64,000 nucleotides of DNA, taken from NCBI RefSeq assembly GCF_004114915.1, contig NZ_CP022219.1, positions 5,362,501 through 5,426,500 on the forward strand. The letters run 5' to 3'. Below the pieces are notes generated by a model. It saw only the letters and a program-made list of their open reading frames with translations, was not told the DNA's origin and searched no databases. Below are positions 1 to 8,951 of the stretch, in pieces. This DNA comes from Bradyrhizobium guangxiense (lineage in GTDB: Bacteria; Pseudomonadota; Alphaproteobacteria; Rhizobiales; Xanthobacteraceae). Positions within the stretch are counted from its first letter, which is position 1. Each line of letters begins with the position of its first letter. A program made the translations under genes and the position numbers.

Positions 1-421
1 TCGTCTCGTTGTGCGCGGCCTTGACCTGACCGGTTCGCGCAAGGTTCGCGCTGGTGATGCCGAATTCGGAGACCAGCTCCTCGACCATGTCGGTGGACTC
101 ATGCGCGATCTCATACATGCGCCGCGCCATGGCGCGGCCATGCATGGCGTCGACCTCGCGGAACGAGAGGCGGAATTTTGCGGTGATGACGCCGCCATTG
201 CGCCCGCTGGCGCCCCAGCCGGGACGATTGGCTTCCAGCACGATTGGCGCAAGGCCGCTCTTGGCGATGTGGTGCGCGGCAGACAGACCGGTATAGCCCG
301 CGCCGATGATCACCACATCCGCCTGTTGCTCGCCCGACAGCACGGGAAACGCGCGCGCCGGCTCGGCCGTGGCTTCCCACAGCGAGTTGACCGATGGCAG
401 CGCGCTCCAGTCCCGTGTCAT
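1..421 (-). CDS. FAD-dependent amine/amino-acid oxidoreductase, N-terminal part
   Basis: This gene is cut by the left edge of the window, so only about 140 N-terminal residues are visible. They contain a Rossmann dinucleotide-binding motif GAGYTG (residues 40-45) followed by a glutamate-ended strand, then a GASGRNGG stretch typical of the DAO family that includes gamma-glutamylputrescine oxidase. The product is expected to be a flavoprotein oxidising an amine or amino acid. The ATG at 421 lies 16 bases after the stop of the HAD-like gene, so the two are probably co-transcribed with the ABC ATPase further upstream. A role in polyamine catabolism is an inference from the family and that neighbour; the substrate cannot be read from the sequence. 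Confidence 0.8.
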   Translation of the reverse strand, partial: MTRDWSALPSVNSLWEATAEPARAFPVLSGEQQADVVIIGAGYTGLSAAHHIAKSGLAPIVLEANRPGWGASGRNGGVITAKFRLSFREVDAMHGRAMARRMYEIAHESTDMVEELVSEFGITSANLARTGQVKAAHNET

Positions 422-437
422 GCTCGCGCTCACGCTG

Positions 438-1154
438 CTAGGCCGCGGGCCCGATGGCCGCGTCGGCGAGCGCCTTCAGCGTCGGAAAATGGAAATCCGG
501 CTCGGTCAGCGTCTCCACCGCCGGCGTACCGCCGAACCCGGCGACGCCCTGGCGGCGCTCGATCCAGCACACTTTGTAACCCAGCTTCCGCGCGATCCCG
601 ATGTCGTGATACTGGCTCTGCGCGACATGCAGGATGTCGGACTGCTTGTAGCCGAAGGCGGACTGGCGGCCCTTGTTGTAGGCGAAGAACTCCGGGTTCG
701 GTTTGGCCACCCCGGTATCGTCGGCGCACACCGTGTCGTCGAAGGGATTGCCGAGCGCGTGCGCGTAGCAGGACAGCGCGACGCGGTCGGCATTGGTCAT
801 CGCCACCAGCCGGAATTTCGTGCGCAGGCGCTTCAGTGCCTCGACCGAATCGGCGAACGGCCCCCAGCGCAGCACCGAGAGCTGGAACACATCGCAGGCC
901 GCATCGTCGGCGGGCAGCCCAAGCTCCGTGGCGAGGTGACGGTAGACGTGGAACATCGCCTCGCTGGAGCGCTCATAGTGCTTGTCGCGGCCGCGCTTGT
1001 AGGGTTCGAAGATCTGCTCGTCACTGAGCTCGGCCGGCGTCTTGCCCGAGATCTTGCGCACCGCAGAGAGCACGCCGGTCTCGAAGTCGATCAAGGTGCC
1101 GACGACGTCGAAGGTGAGAACCTTGAAATTGCTGAACGCGGCTTGGGTCGACAT
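438..1154 (-). CDS. HAD superfamily hydrolase, haloacid dehalogenase type II-like
   Basis: The 238-residue product has the HAD nucleophile motif FDVVGT near residues 15-20 (Asp16), a TNAD motif II region and a later KPNPEFF motif with the conserved lysine. The layout and length match type II 2-haloacid dehalogenases, which use the aspartate as nucleophile on small 2-substituted acids; many genomic members have unknown substrates. The ATG at 1154 is preferred because a purine-rich GAAGAGAAG lies just upstream; a TTG 27 bases earlier is possible. It sits between the ABC ATPase and the FAD oxidoreductase on the same strand, suggesting one operon, possibly for amine or polyamine use. Confidence 0.85.
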   Translation of the reverse strand: MSTQAAFSNFKVLTFDVVGTLIDFETGVLSAVRKISGKTPAELSDEQIFEPYKRGRDKHYERSSEAMFHVYRHLATELGLPADDAACDVFQLSVLRWGPFADSVEALKRLRTKFRLVAMTNADRVALSCYAHALGNPFDDTVCADDTGVAKPNPEFFAYNKGRQSAFGYKQSDILHVAQSQYHDIGIARKLGYKVCWIERRQGVAGFGGTPAVETLTEPDFHFPTLKALADAAIGPAA

Positions 1155-1189
1155 GTCGGTTTCTTCTCTTCGGTTGGACAAGGCTTAAG

Positions 1190-2269
1190 TCAGTCCACCC
1201 TGGGCACAACAATGGTGTCCTCGGGGTGGAGGGTGACGGTGAGGCTGCCGCCGAGCGGTGGAATGCGGCTATAGGCCTGGTGATAGCTCGGCTGGCGCAG
1301 GCTGAGCGCGACGCCATCGGCAAGCGCCAGGAAGATGCGCAGGCTCTCGCCCTGGTAGACGATGTCGGTGACCGTGCCGGTCAGCCGGTTGCAGGCGGCA
1401 TCCTGCGCGCCATCGTCGATCAGCAGCTTTTCGCTGTGCACGGCGAGCATCAGCGCATCGCCATCGGGAATGGCGCGGGCGCTGCGCAGCAGCGCATTGC
1501 CGAGCGCGACGCTGGCGGCATCGACGCGGCGCACCGGCAGCATCGTTGCCTCGCCGATGAAGCTGGCGACAAAGGAATCGGCGGGATGGTCGTGCAGCCG
1601 CTCGGGCTCGTCGATCTGGATCAGGCGGCCGTCCTTCATGACGGCGACGCGGTCGCTCATGGTCAGCGCCTCGCGCTGGTCATGAGTGACGTAGATGATG
1701 GTGGCACCGATGCGCCGGTGCAGCGCGCGCAGCTCGATCTGCATGGATTCGCGCAGCTGCTTGTCGAGCGCGGAGAGCGGCTCGTCCATCAGGATCAGGC
1801 GGGGCTCGAAGATCATGGCACGCGCCAGCGCCACCCGCTGGCGCTGGCCGCCGGAGAGCTGGGCGATGCCGCGCTCCTCGTAGCCGGCGAGGCCGACCAT
1901 GCCGAGCGCCGCGCGCACCTTGTCGGGCCAGCTTGCTTTCGGCAGGCGGCGGGCGCGCAAGGGAAAGGCGACGTTCTCGCCGACGCTCATATGCGGGAAC
2001 AGCGCGTAGTTCTGGAACACGACGCCGATGTCGCGCTTGTGCGGCGGCATGTAAGTGACGTCGCGGCCGCCGAACAGGATCGTGCCAGACGACGGCAGGA
2101 TGAAGCCGCCGAGAATTCCGAGCAGCGTGGTCTTGCCCGAGCCGGAGGGACCAAGCAGCGAGACGAACTCGCCGGCGCCGACATTGAGGGAAACGTCGTC
2201 GAGGGCGCGGACGGCGCCATACGCCTTGCTCGCGGACCTGATCTCGACGCTTTCCGCTCGTTTGTCCAA
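1190..2269 (-). CDS. ABC transporter ATP-binding protein, spermidine/putrescine (PotA) type
   Basis: The product (about 359 residues) has Walker A GPSGSGKT near residues 40-47, a Q-loop glutamine in the VFQNYALFPH stretch, the signature LSGGQ and Walker B LILMDEP, followed by a C-terminal TOBE-like domain. The VFQNYALFPHM sequence and total length match the PotA/CysA class that energises uptake of polyamines, iron or other small solutes. I chose the TTG at 2269, which has GAGGT upstream and removes an arginine-rich extension; an ATG at 2317 is the alternative. The permease and binding-protein genes are not in the window. The next genes on this strand are the HAD-like protein and the FAD oxidoreductase. 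Confidence 0.85.
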   Translation of the reverse strand: MDKRAESVEIRSASKAYGAVRALDDVSLNVGAGEFVSLLGPSGSGKTTLLGILGGFILPSSGTILFGGRDVTYMPPHKRDIGVVFQNYALFPHMSVGENVAFPLRARRLPKASWPDKVRAALGMVGLAGYEERGIAQLSGGQRQRVALARAMIFEPRLILMDEPLSALDKQLRESMQIELRALHRRIGATIIYVTHDQREALTMSDRVAVMKDGRLIQIDEPERLHDHPADSFVASFIGEATMLPVRRVDAASVALGNALLRSARAIPDGDALMLAVHSEKLLIDDGAQDAACNRLTGTVTDIVYQGESLRIFLALADGVALSLRQPSYHQAYSRIPPLGGSLTVTLHPEDTIVVPRVD

Positions 2270-2480
2270 TGATCGACCTCGCCCATCCCTGCAACGGCGT
2301 GCCTCACTGCGCGCCATAAGCCTGCTTTATAGACAGGGATTTGGGGCACTCGCGGTTGCAGCGTGCGCTGCAACTCATCCTTCGCTCCAAGCCGCTATCT
2401 TTAGGCTGTGATGCCAATGACAACAGAGTTGGCAAAACCCGGCAATTGCCAAATTATTACGGGCCCCATAACATGGGGTT

Positions 2481-3419
2481 ATGCCTGAGCTGCGCCGCAT
2501 GCTGCCCTCCAGTAACGCCCTGTTCGTCTTCGACGCAGCGGCGCGCAATGGCAGCTTCACCGCTGCGGCCGCCGAATTGAACGTCACGCAGCCGGCGGTG
2601 AGCCGCATGCTCGGACAGTTCGAGGAGCATCTCGGCGTGCGCCTGTTCGACCGCACGGCGGGGCGCGCGGTGCTCACCGAGGAAGGCGAGCTGCTCTATC
2701 GCCGCGTGCTCGAAGGCTTTCGCAGCATCGAGAGCGGGCTCGTGGAGATCGAGCGGCGCCGCAAGGGCACCGAGACGGTAACGCTGTCGGTCTCCTCGGC
2801 CTTCACCACGCACTGGCTGATGCCGCGCATCGACAAGCTCCAGAAGCAGTTTCCGCAGGTCGATCTGCGCTTCCAGCTCATCTCCGGTGCGCTGCGCGGG
2901 CCGGTGGACAATGTCGACCTCGGCATGCGCTTTCGCGATCGCGACGAGCCGTCGTCCGGCGGCACGGTCGTGATGAGGGAAGTCATGCTGCCGATGTGCA
3001 GCCCGAGCTATCTCGGCGAGACAGATCCCACCGAGGGCAACACCATCATCCGCCTCGCCGAGACGCCGGACGACTGGGCCGCGGACTACGCCTCGCTGCT
3101 CACCGGCCGCCGCGGCGCGGCCAAGGCGCTGAGCTTCACCGACTATGCCGTCGTGGTACAGGCCGCCCTGCTCGGCCAGGGCATCGCGCTCGGCTGGCTG
3201 ACGGTCGCCTCGCACTGGCTGCTCACCGGCGCGCTGGTGCCGGCCTCCGACACGATCACCACGACGCGCCGCGTCTGCGAATTCCTGCCGCCGCGCAACC
3301 GGCCGATGCGCCCGATCGCCGCCGAGATCCGCGACTGGATCATCGCGCAAATGCGAAGCGAGATCGCGGCGATCGACCGGCTCTATCCGAAGCTGGGGGC
3401 GATGGCGGCGTGTTACTAA
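2481..3419 (+). CDS. LysR-type transcriptional regulator
   Basis: The 312-residue product has an N-terminal winged helix (FTAAAAELNVTQPAVS, about residues 24-39) followed by a LysR substrate-binding domain, giving the usual family length. The helix-turn-helix and the PMRP-containing C-terminus resemble the GcvA-like subgroup. It is divergent from the ABC ATPase operon with about 210 bases between them, so it may control that operon; this is inference from layout, and no T-N11-A operator was confirmed. The ATG at 2481 has a short G-run close upstream; an ATG six codons later is also possible. Confidence 0.88.
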   Translation: MPELRRMLPSSNALFVFDAAARNGSFTAAAAELNVTQPAVSRMLGQFEEHLGVRLFDRTAGRAVLTEEGELLYRRVLEGFRSIESGLVEIERRRKGTETVTLSVSSAFTTHWLMPRIDKLQKQFPQVDLRFQLISGALRGPVDNVDLGMRFRDRDEPSSGGTVVMREVMLPMCSPSYLGETDPTEGNTIIRLAETPDDWAADYASLLTGRRGAAKALSFTDYAVVVQAALLGQGIALGWLTVASHWLLTGALVPASDTITTTRRVCEFLPPRNRPMRPIAAEIRDWIIAQMRSEIAAIDRLYPKLGAMAACY

Positions 3420-3423
3420 TCCC

Positions 3424-3447
3424 CCTCGCCCCGCAGGCGGGGAGAGG
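3424..3447. terminator. Convergent terminator-like hairpin
   Basis: A GC-rich hairpin with arms near 3428-3434 and 3437-3443 lies in the short gap between the convergent lysR and uxuA genes. No long T-run follows on either strand, so it could be either a weak terminator or a fragment of a GC-rich intergenic repeat. Confidence 0.4.
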
Positions 3448-3470
3448 CGAAGAGTCCCACGCTTCGCGCC

Positions 3471-4661
3471 CTACCGATGCTCGATCGCCCGGATCGCGCC
3501 ACGGAGCTCGGCGAGGCCGCGGAGGCGGCCGATGGCCGTGTAGCCGGGGTTGGTGCGCTTGGTGGCGGCGAGATCGTCGAGCATGCGGTGGCCGTGATCG
3601 GGGCGAAACACGATTTGCTTGTCGGGCGAACGCCGCGCGTTCTCCTTCAAGAGCGCCTTGAGCACCGCGACCATATCGACGTCGCCGTCGAGATGGTCGG
3701 ACTCGTAGAACGACAGGCCGTCGACCTCGCGCTTGGTGGCGCGCAGATGGGCGAAGGCGATGCGCGGGCCGAAGCGCTCGGCCATCTCGGGCAGATTGTT
3801 CTCAGGCCGGACGCCGAGTGAGCCGGTGCACAGGCAGATGCCGTTGGCCTTGGACGGCACCGCATCGAACAGCGCCTGATAGTCGTCCGCTGAGGATGCA
3901 ATGCGCGGCAAGCCGAACAACGGCCGCGGCGGATCGTCCGGATGCAAGGTCAGCGACACTCCGAGCTGCTCGGCGACCGGCGTCACGCGCGCGAGGAATT
4001 CGGCGAGATGCTGGCGCAAGATCTTCGGCGTGATGTCGCGATAGGTCTCCAGTCGATCGCGGAATTGCGGGATCGTCATCGGCTCGGTGGTCGAGCCCGG
4101 CAGCGCGCTGGCAATGACCATGACGAGATAGTCGATATCCGCCTGGCTCATCTGCTCGAACAGCTTTTTCGCGCGCGCCTGCTGCGCGGGCGAATATTCC
4201 TGCGCGGCGGCCGGACGCTTCAGGATATGCAGCTCGAACGCGGCAAAGCGATCCTGGTCGAAGCGCATGGCGCGGGCGCCGTTCGGCAGCTCCCATTCGA
4301 GGTCGGTGCGGCACCAGTCCACGACAGGCATGAAGTTGTAGCAGATGATCTTGATGCCGGAGGCAGCGACCGCCTCCATGCTCCCGATCCACGCCTCGAT
4401 CGATTTGGTCGCCTTCCCGCCCAAGCGCTTGACGTCGTCGGGGATCGGAATCGATTCCACCACCGACCAGGTCAGCTGCGAGCGACCGGGCTGGCCGTTC
4501 TCGATGAAATTCTTGCGCTCCTCGACCGCCTTGCGCGTCCAGGCTTCGCCGATCGGCACCTGATGCAGCGCCGAGACGATGTCGCTCGCTCCGGCCTGCC
4601 TGACGTCATCGAGCGAGACGGGATCATCGGGCCCGTACCAGCGCCAACCCTCGAGCATCAT
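3471..4661 (-). CDS. uxuA: Mannonate dehydratase UxuA
   Basis: The 396-residue product matches UxuA in length and sequence: it opens with an EGWRWYGP segment and carries HQVPIGEAW, CYNFMPVVDW and LHPDDPP segments, the last with metal-binding histidine and aspartate. UxuA removes water from D-mannonate to give 2-keto-3-deoxygluconate in hexuronate breakdown. The ATG at 4661 is preferred because GGGAG lies about eight bases upstream; a TTG two codons earlier is possible. It is the last gene of the minus-strand group encoding a FadR-type regulator, a TRAP transporter and a sugar-acid dehydrogenase. A short repeat separates it from the dehydrogenase gene. Confidence 0.93.
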   Translation of the reverse strand: MMLEGWRWYGPDDPVSLDDVRQAGASDIVSALHQVPIGEAWTRKAVEERKNFIENGQPGRSQLTWSVVESIPIPDDVKRLGGKATKSIEAWIGSMEAVAASGIKIICYNFMPVVDWCRTDLEWELPNGARAMRFDQDRFAAFELHILKRPAAAQEYSPAQQARAKKLFEQMSQADIDYLVMVIASALPGSTTEPMTIPQFRDRLETYRDITPKILRQHLAEFLARVTPVAEQLGVSLTLHPDDPPRPLFGLPRIASSADDYQALFDAVPSKANGICLCTGSLGVRPENNLPEMAERFGPRIAFAHLRATKREVDGLSFYESDHLDGDVDMVAVLKALLKENARRSPDKQIVFRPDHGHRMLDDLAATKRTNPGYTAIGRLRGLAELRGAIRAIEHR

Positions 4662-4673
4662 GCGCAATCTCCC

Positions 4674-4733
4674 AAAGCATTTTCGAGCGAAGTGGGTACC
4701 GGTTCGCGTGAAGAAAACGCGTCAAAACAAGAG
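4674..4733. repeat. Short intergenic repeat between idonate dehydrogenase gene and uxuA
   Basis: This 60-base segment fills the gap between the dehydrogenase stop and the uxuA leader. From memory it matches a short element (core GAGCGAAGTGGGTACCGG) found many times between genes in Bradyrhizobium and Rhodopseudomonas. Only one copy is in this window, so its repeated nature cannot be shown here. Confidence 0.5.
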
Positions 4734-5783
4734 TCAATTCGCGGTCAGCACGACCTTGACGCTCTGCGAGCGGTCGAGCGCCAGTCGCAGCGCGTCCGGC
4801 GCGGTCGACAGCGGCCGCTCGGCGGTGACCAGCGACAGCACGTCGACGCTGCCGCTCGAGATCAGCTCCACGGCGGTTGCGAATTCGAAGCCGAAGCGGA
4901 ACGAGCCGCGCAGGTCGATCTCCTTCGCCATCACCGCATTTGACGGCGTCGGGATCTGGCCGCCCGGGAGATTGCCGATCTGCACCACGACGCCGCCGCG
5001 CCTGACGATGCCGATCGCACTGGCAAGGCCCGCAGCCGTACCGGACACCTCGAAGGCGACGTCATAGGGGCGTGCAGCGGCCTGCGCCTTCAGGCCCTCC
5101 TCGCCGGCGGAGACATTCTCGACATGCGAGGCACCGAGCTTGGTCGCAAAGGCCAGCGGCGCCGGGGCGATGTCGGCCACGGTGATGTCGGCCATGCCGG
5201 CGCGGCGCGCGGCGAGCATGGTCAAGAGCCCGATCGGGCCGGCACCGAAGATGATGCCGCGCCGGCCCTCGATGTTGCCGGCGCGCGCGACGGCGTGCAG
5301 GCAGACCGAAAGCGGCTCGGCGAGCGCCGCGGCCTGGTAGGAGACATGGTCCGGGATCTTCACGCACTGCGCGGGGATTGCGTCGAAATAGTTGGCGAAG
5401 CCGCCCTGCATGTGCGGTGTCTTCGAGGCTGAGCCCATGAAGTAGATGTTCTCGCACAGGTTCGGCCGGCCCTCGCGGCAGGCCACGCAATGGCCGCACC
5501 AGCGCGACGGGTTGACGGCAACGCGGTCACCGACCTTCAGATTGGCAGCAGTGCCTGCGATCTCCACGACCTCGCCAGAGATCTCGTGGCCGAGCACCAG
5601 CGGCGACTTCACCACGAAATCGCCGGTGCGGGCGTGGCGGAAATAGTGCATGTCCGATCCGCAGATGCCGCCGGCGCCGAAGCGGATGCGCACCATGCCG
5701 TCAGCGAGCTTGTCGAGCGGATGCTCGATCATGCGCAAATCTTCGGGACCGAACAGGGTTGCGGCGAGAGCGGTCGAGGTCAT
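4734..5783 (-). CDS. Zinc-dependent alcohol dehydrogenase, L-idonate 5-dehydrogenase type
   Basis: The 349-residue product is a medium-chain dehydrogenase with a catalytic-zinc region (CGSDMHY, then GHEISGEV), a structural-zinc four-cysteine lobe (CGHCVACREGRPNLC) and an NAD-binding GAGPIG motif. The family oxidises sugar alcohols and aldonates; the best fit is L-idonate 5-dehydrogenase, which interconverts L-idonate and 5-ketogluconate. The start overlaps the dctM stop by four bases (ATGA), so translation is coupled to the transporter. The setting with uxuA and a TRAP system supports a sugar-acid substrate, although L-idonate itself is an inference. Confidence 0.85.
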   Translation of the reverse strand: MTSTALAATLFGPEDLRMIEHPLDKLADGMVRIRFGAGGICGSDMHYFRHARTGDFVVKSPLVLGHEISGEVVEIAGTAANLKVGDRVAVNPSRWCGHCVACREGRPNLCENIYFMGSASKTPHMQGGFANYFDAIPAQCVKIPDHVSYQAAALAEPLSVCLHAVARAGNIEGRRGIIFGAGPIGLLTMLAARRAGMADITVADIAPAPLAFATKLGASHVENVSAGEEGLKAQAAARPYDVAFEVSGTAAGLASAIGIVRRGGVVVQIGNLPGGQIPTPSNAVMAKEIDLRGSFRFGFEFATAVELISSGSVDVLSLVTAERPLSTAPDALRLALDRSQSVKVVLTAN

Positions 5784-7186
5784 TTGGAGAGTCCCATGTA
5801 TTTTGGCAGCCAGAGGGTCAGGTCGGGAATGTAGGTGATTGCAATCAGCGCGAGCAGCAGCGGCACCAGCCAGGGCAGGATCGCGACCGTCGTGCGTTCG
5901 ACCGAGAGCTTGGCGACGCGCGCAAGCACGAACAGCACCATGCCGAGCGGCGGATGCAACAAGCCGATCATCAGGTTCAGCGTCATGATCAGGCCGAAAT
6001 GAATGGGATCGATGCCGAGCTTGAGCACGATCGGCAGCAGGATCGGCACCAGGATCGTGATCGCCGCCGTGGTGTCGATGAAGCAGCCGACGAACAGGAT
6101 CAGCACGTTGGCGAGCGCCAGGAACACCCATTTGTTATGGGTGATGCTGAGCATCCAGTCCGAGAGCATCTGGGCGGCCTGCGACACCGTCAGCAGCCAG
6201 GCGAAGATCGAGGCGGCGGTGACGATGAACAGCACCGAGGCCGTGGTCTCGATGGTGTCGAAGGTCGCCTTGGCGACGGTCTGGAACGTCATGGTGCGGT
6301 AGCGCACGAGGCCAAGGAACAGCGACCAGATCACCGCGGCGACCGCGGCTTCCGTCGGCGTGAACCAGCCGAGCGTCATGCCGCCGATCAGGATCACCGG
6401 CGCCATCAGCGCCATCACCGCCGAGAAGTCGAAGTACCAGTCGATCATCAGCAGCGTGCCGAGGCCGATGACCACGGCCACGTTGACCGAAAGCCCGGCC
6501 AGCACCATCAGCCAGATCGCCATCGGGAACGCCAGCACGATGACGATCTCGAGGCCGGCCGAGCCGAGCTGCGGCCAGGAGAACAGCGTGTCGCTGCCCC
6601 ATTTGTTCTTGTGCGCGAAATAGGTGACGGTCGCCATCATGAACAGCGTCAGGACGACGCCGGGAATGACGCCGCCCAGGAACAGCGCACCGATCGAGAC
6701 GTTCGCCATCATGCCGTAGATCACGAAGGGCAGCGACGGTGGGATGATCGGCCCGAGCGTGGCGGAGGCCGCGGTGACGCCGACCGAGAACTCGGTGGAG
6801 TAGCCGTGGTCCTTCATCGCCTTGATCTCGATGGTGCCGAGACCTGCGGCATCCGCGATCGCGGTGCCGGACATGCCGGAGAAGATCCCCGAGCCGATGA
6901 TGTTGACGTGGCCGAGGCCGCCGCGCATCCACCCCACCAGTGCGACGGCGAATTTGTAGATGCGCCCGGTGACGCCGGCGATGTTCATGAGGTTGCCGGC
7001 CAGGATGAAGAACGGCACGGCGAGCAGCGGAAAGCTCTCGACGCCGGCGATCATGCGCTGCGCCAGCGTGACGTCGGGCGTCACGCCGCTGACCAGGATG
7101 TAGAGCAGCGACGACGCAGCCATGGCAATCGCCACGGGAACGCCGAGCAGCATCAGGACGAGAAAGCCTCCGAGCAACAGCAGCAT
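5780..7186 (-). CDS. dctM: TRAP transporter large permease DctM
   Basis: The 468-residue product is hydrophobic with about twelve membrane segments and has the DctM signatures SGSGIFSGMSGTAIADAAG and PPSLPFVIYG. It is the large subunit of a tripartite ATP-independent periplasmic transporter, which drives solute uptake with a sodium or proton gradient. The ATG at 7186 has a strong GGAAGGATAAG ribosome site upstream. It lies directly after dctQ and overlaps the dehydrogenase gene by four bases. The likely cargo is a hexuronate or aldonate, inferred from the adjacent uxuA, uxuB-like and dehydrogenase genes. Confidence 0.93.
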   Translation of the reverse strand: MLLLLGGFLVLMLLGVPVAIAMAASSLLYILVSGVTPDVTLAQRMIAGVESFPLLAVPFFILAGNLMNIAGVTGRIYKFAVALVGWMRGGLGHVNIIGSGIFSGMSGTAIADAAGLGTIEIKAMKDHGYSTEFSVGVTAASATLGPIIPPSLPFVIYGMMANVSIGALFLGGVIPGVVLTLFMMATVTYFAHKNKWGSDTLFSWPQLGSAGLEIVIVLAFPMAIWLMVLAGLSVNVAVVIGLGTLLMIDWYFDFSAVMALMAPVILIGGMTLGWFTPTEAAVAAVIWSLFLGLVRYRTMTFQTVAKATFDTIETTASVLFIVTAASIFAWLLTVSQAAQMLSDWMLSITHNKWVFLALANVLILFVGCFIDTTAAITILVPILLPIVLKLGIDPIHFGLIMTLNLMIGLLHPPLGMVLFVLARVAKLSVERTTVAILPWLVPLLLALIAITYIPDLTLWLPKYMGLSK

Positions 7187-7190
7187 GGTC

Positions 7191-7769
7191 TTATCCTTCC
7201 GATCCGTCGTAGGCACCGGGACGTTCGAGGACCGAGTAACCCTGCCGCCAGTTCTGTATTGCCACCTGCACGGAGCGTCCGAACATCAGCACGAAGCCGA
7301 GCAGCACGGCGTAATAGACGAAGTTCTTGGGAAAGTTGATCGTGGTCATCTGTTCGTCGCCGATGATCTGGATGTAGACCCAGACCAGCTTGGTGGCGTA
7401 GCCGAAGAAGGCGATCCGGATCAGGTCGATCATCGTCGACAACCCACGCCCCGCGGACTGCGGCAGATACCGGTAGAGGAGATCGACCTGGATGTGCCGC
7501 GACAGCCGCACGCACGTCGAGGCGCCGATGAAGACCACCCCGATCAGGCAATAGGTCGCGATCTCCTCGGTCCAGGCGTAGCTGTCGTTGAGCACGTAGC
7601 GGGTGAAGAACTGGAGGAAGACGGCGAGCGCCATCACCCAGAAGATCGCCAGCGCCACCCAGTCCTCGAACGCGTAAATGCCGAGATCGACCTTCGGCGT
7701 CGCCTCCTCCTCGAAAGTGTGGGCGATCTCGTCCGCGGTGATCTGCCGGTGGATTTCGGCGGTGGACAT
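7191..7769 (-). CDS. dctQ: TRAP transporter small permease DctQ
   Basis: The 192-residue product has four predicted membrane segments and the DctQ-typical stretch RYVLNDSYAWTEE followed by a VRLSRHIQVD turn. It partners DctM in the membrane part of the TRAP transporter. The ATG at 7769 is chosen because AGGAG lies at the right distance and because upstream in-frame sequence belongs to a palindromic repeat. It ends four bases before dctM. An N-terminal soluble extension of about 40 residues precedes the first membrane segment. Confidence 0.9.
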   Translation of the reverse strand: MSTAEIHRQITADEIAHTFEEEATPKVDLGIYAFEDWVALAIFWVMALAVFLQFFTRYVLNDSYAWTEEIATYCLIGVVFIGASTCVRLSRHIQVDLLYRYLPQSAGRGLSTMIDLIRIAFFGYATKLVWVYIQIIGDEQMTTINFPKNFVYYAVLLGFVLMFGRSVQVAIQNWRQGYSVLERPGAYDGSEG

Positions 7770-7792
7770 GAGGTTGCTCCTGAAAACCTGAA

Positions 7793-7895
7793 CGTCGTTC
7801 CGGGGCTCGCGAAGCGAGAACCCGGAACCTCGAGATTCCGGGTTCGGTGCTCGGACCGTGCTATGCACGGTCCTGCGCGCCGCCCCGGAATGACC
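7793..7895. repeat. Palindromic intergenic repeat between dctP and dctQ
   Basis: The segment is an imperfect long palindrome: its ends read GTCGTTCCGGGG and CCCCGGAATGAC, and it contains three nested hairpins (CTCGC/GCGAG, CCCGGAA/TTCCGGG and GGACCGTG/CACGGTCC). Such elements are common in Bradyrhizobium genomes as far as I recall. Being inside the operon, it could act as a processing or stabilising hairpin that keeps the binding-protein mRNA more abundant than the permease mRNA. Confidence 0.65.
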
Positions 7896-7903
7896 GTCAC
7901 TGC

Positions 7904-8881
7904 TTATTTCACCGCCTGGATCTTTTCCCAGTCAGCCTTGCGGTAACCGAAGGTCTCGAACGCGACGTTCTTCAGCACGGTGTCGCGGAACTCGTTCTTG
8001 TCGACCTCGGTCACGGTCAGGCCCTTCTCCTTAAAGAAGGCGACCAGCTTGGCCTCGTTCTGCTTGATCTCTCCGGTGGCCTTAGCGGCGGCCTCCTGCG
8101 CTACGTCGGTGAAGATCTTCTTGTCCTCATCCGAGAGCTTCTTCCACAGCGCGCCGGCGATCACGGTGTTGAGATGATCGACGATGTGGCCGGTCAGCAC
8201 GATGTGCTTCTGCACCTCGTAGAACTTCTTCGCCTCGATCGTGGTCAGCGGGTTCTCCTGCGCCTCGACGGTGCCGTTCTGGAGCGCGAGATAGACTTCG
8301 GCGAAGGCGATCGGCGCGGTGTTGGCGCCGCAGGCGCGCGGCATGGCGAGATAGGCCGGCACGTCGGGCACGCGCATCTTCAGGCCCTTCATGTCGGCGC
8401 AGGTCTTGATCGGCTTTTTCGACGAGGGCTGGCGCACGCCGTAATAGGTCACCGCGACGATGTGGTGGCCGCTCTTGTCCTCGTAGCCCTTGGCGAGCTC
8501 CTTGAAGATGTCGCTCTTGGTGTAGGCGAGCAGATGATCGGCGTCGCGGAAGGTGTAGGGATAATAGGTCACGCCGATCGGCGCGAAGCTCTTGGCCGCG
8601 AAGCTCGAGCCCGAGATGATGATGTCGACCGAGCCGAGCGACAGGCCCTGGTTGATGTCGGCTTCCTTGCCGAGCTGCGAGGCCGGATAGACCTCGATCT
8701 CGTAGCGCCCGTTGGTGCGCTTGCCGATCTCCTGCGCGGCCCAGACCGAGGCGGTGTGGAACGGCTCCGAGGTCTCGTAGACATGGGCCCATTTCAACTT
8801 GGTCTGTGCCATGCTGACACTGGTCGCCGCCAGCAATGCGGCGGTGGACAGCACCGCGGCAATCGTCATTTTCTTCAACAT
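7904..8881 (-). CDS. dctP: TRAP transporter periplasmic solute-binding protein DctP
   Basis: The 325-residue product begins with a signal peptide (MLKKMTIAAVL... cleaved after SMAQ) and continues as a DctP-family binding protein with the conserved arginine region LKMRVPDVPAY and the QNPL-like segment EAQENPL. It captures the substrate in the periplasm and delivers it to DctQM. The ATG at 8881 has GGAGGAAAAG upstream. It follows the FadR-type regulator by 70 bases on the same strand, and no separate operator is visible in that gap, so the regulator and transporter may share a transcript. Confidence 0.93.
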   Translation of the reverse strand: MLKKMTIAAVLSTAALLAATSVSMAQTKLKWAHVYETSEPFHTASVWAAQEIGKRTNGRYEIEVYPASQLGKEADINQGLSLGSVDIIISGSSFAAKSFAPIGVTYYPYTFRDADHLLAYTKSDIFKELAKGYEDKSGHHIVAVTYYGVRQPSSKKPIKTCADMKGLKMRVPDVPAYLAMPRACGANTAPIAFAEVYLALQNGTVEAQENPLTTIEAKKFYEVQKHIVLTGHIVDHLNTVIAGALWKKLSDEDKKIFTDVAQEAAAKATGEIKQNEAKLVAFFKEKGLTVTEVDKNEFRDTVLKNVAFETFGYRKADWEKIQAVK

Positions 8882-8951
8882 CGACTTTTCCTCCATCATT
8901 CAAGTCTGCTTCTTGTTTCGCCCGCCCGGCACGGATGCGGGCCGCCCAATC

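Noticed and set aside
5759..7339. 526-codon plus-strand frame over the TRAP permease gene
   Set aside because: The product is dominated by His, Asp, Arg and Gln in a pattern caused by reading hydrophobic membrane codons backwards; dctM on the other strand is certain.
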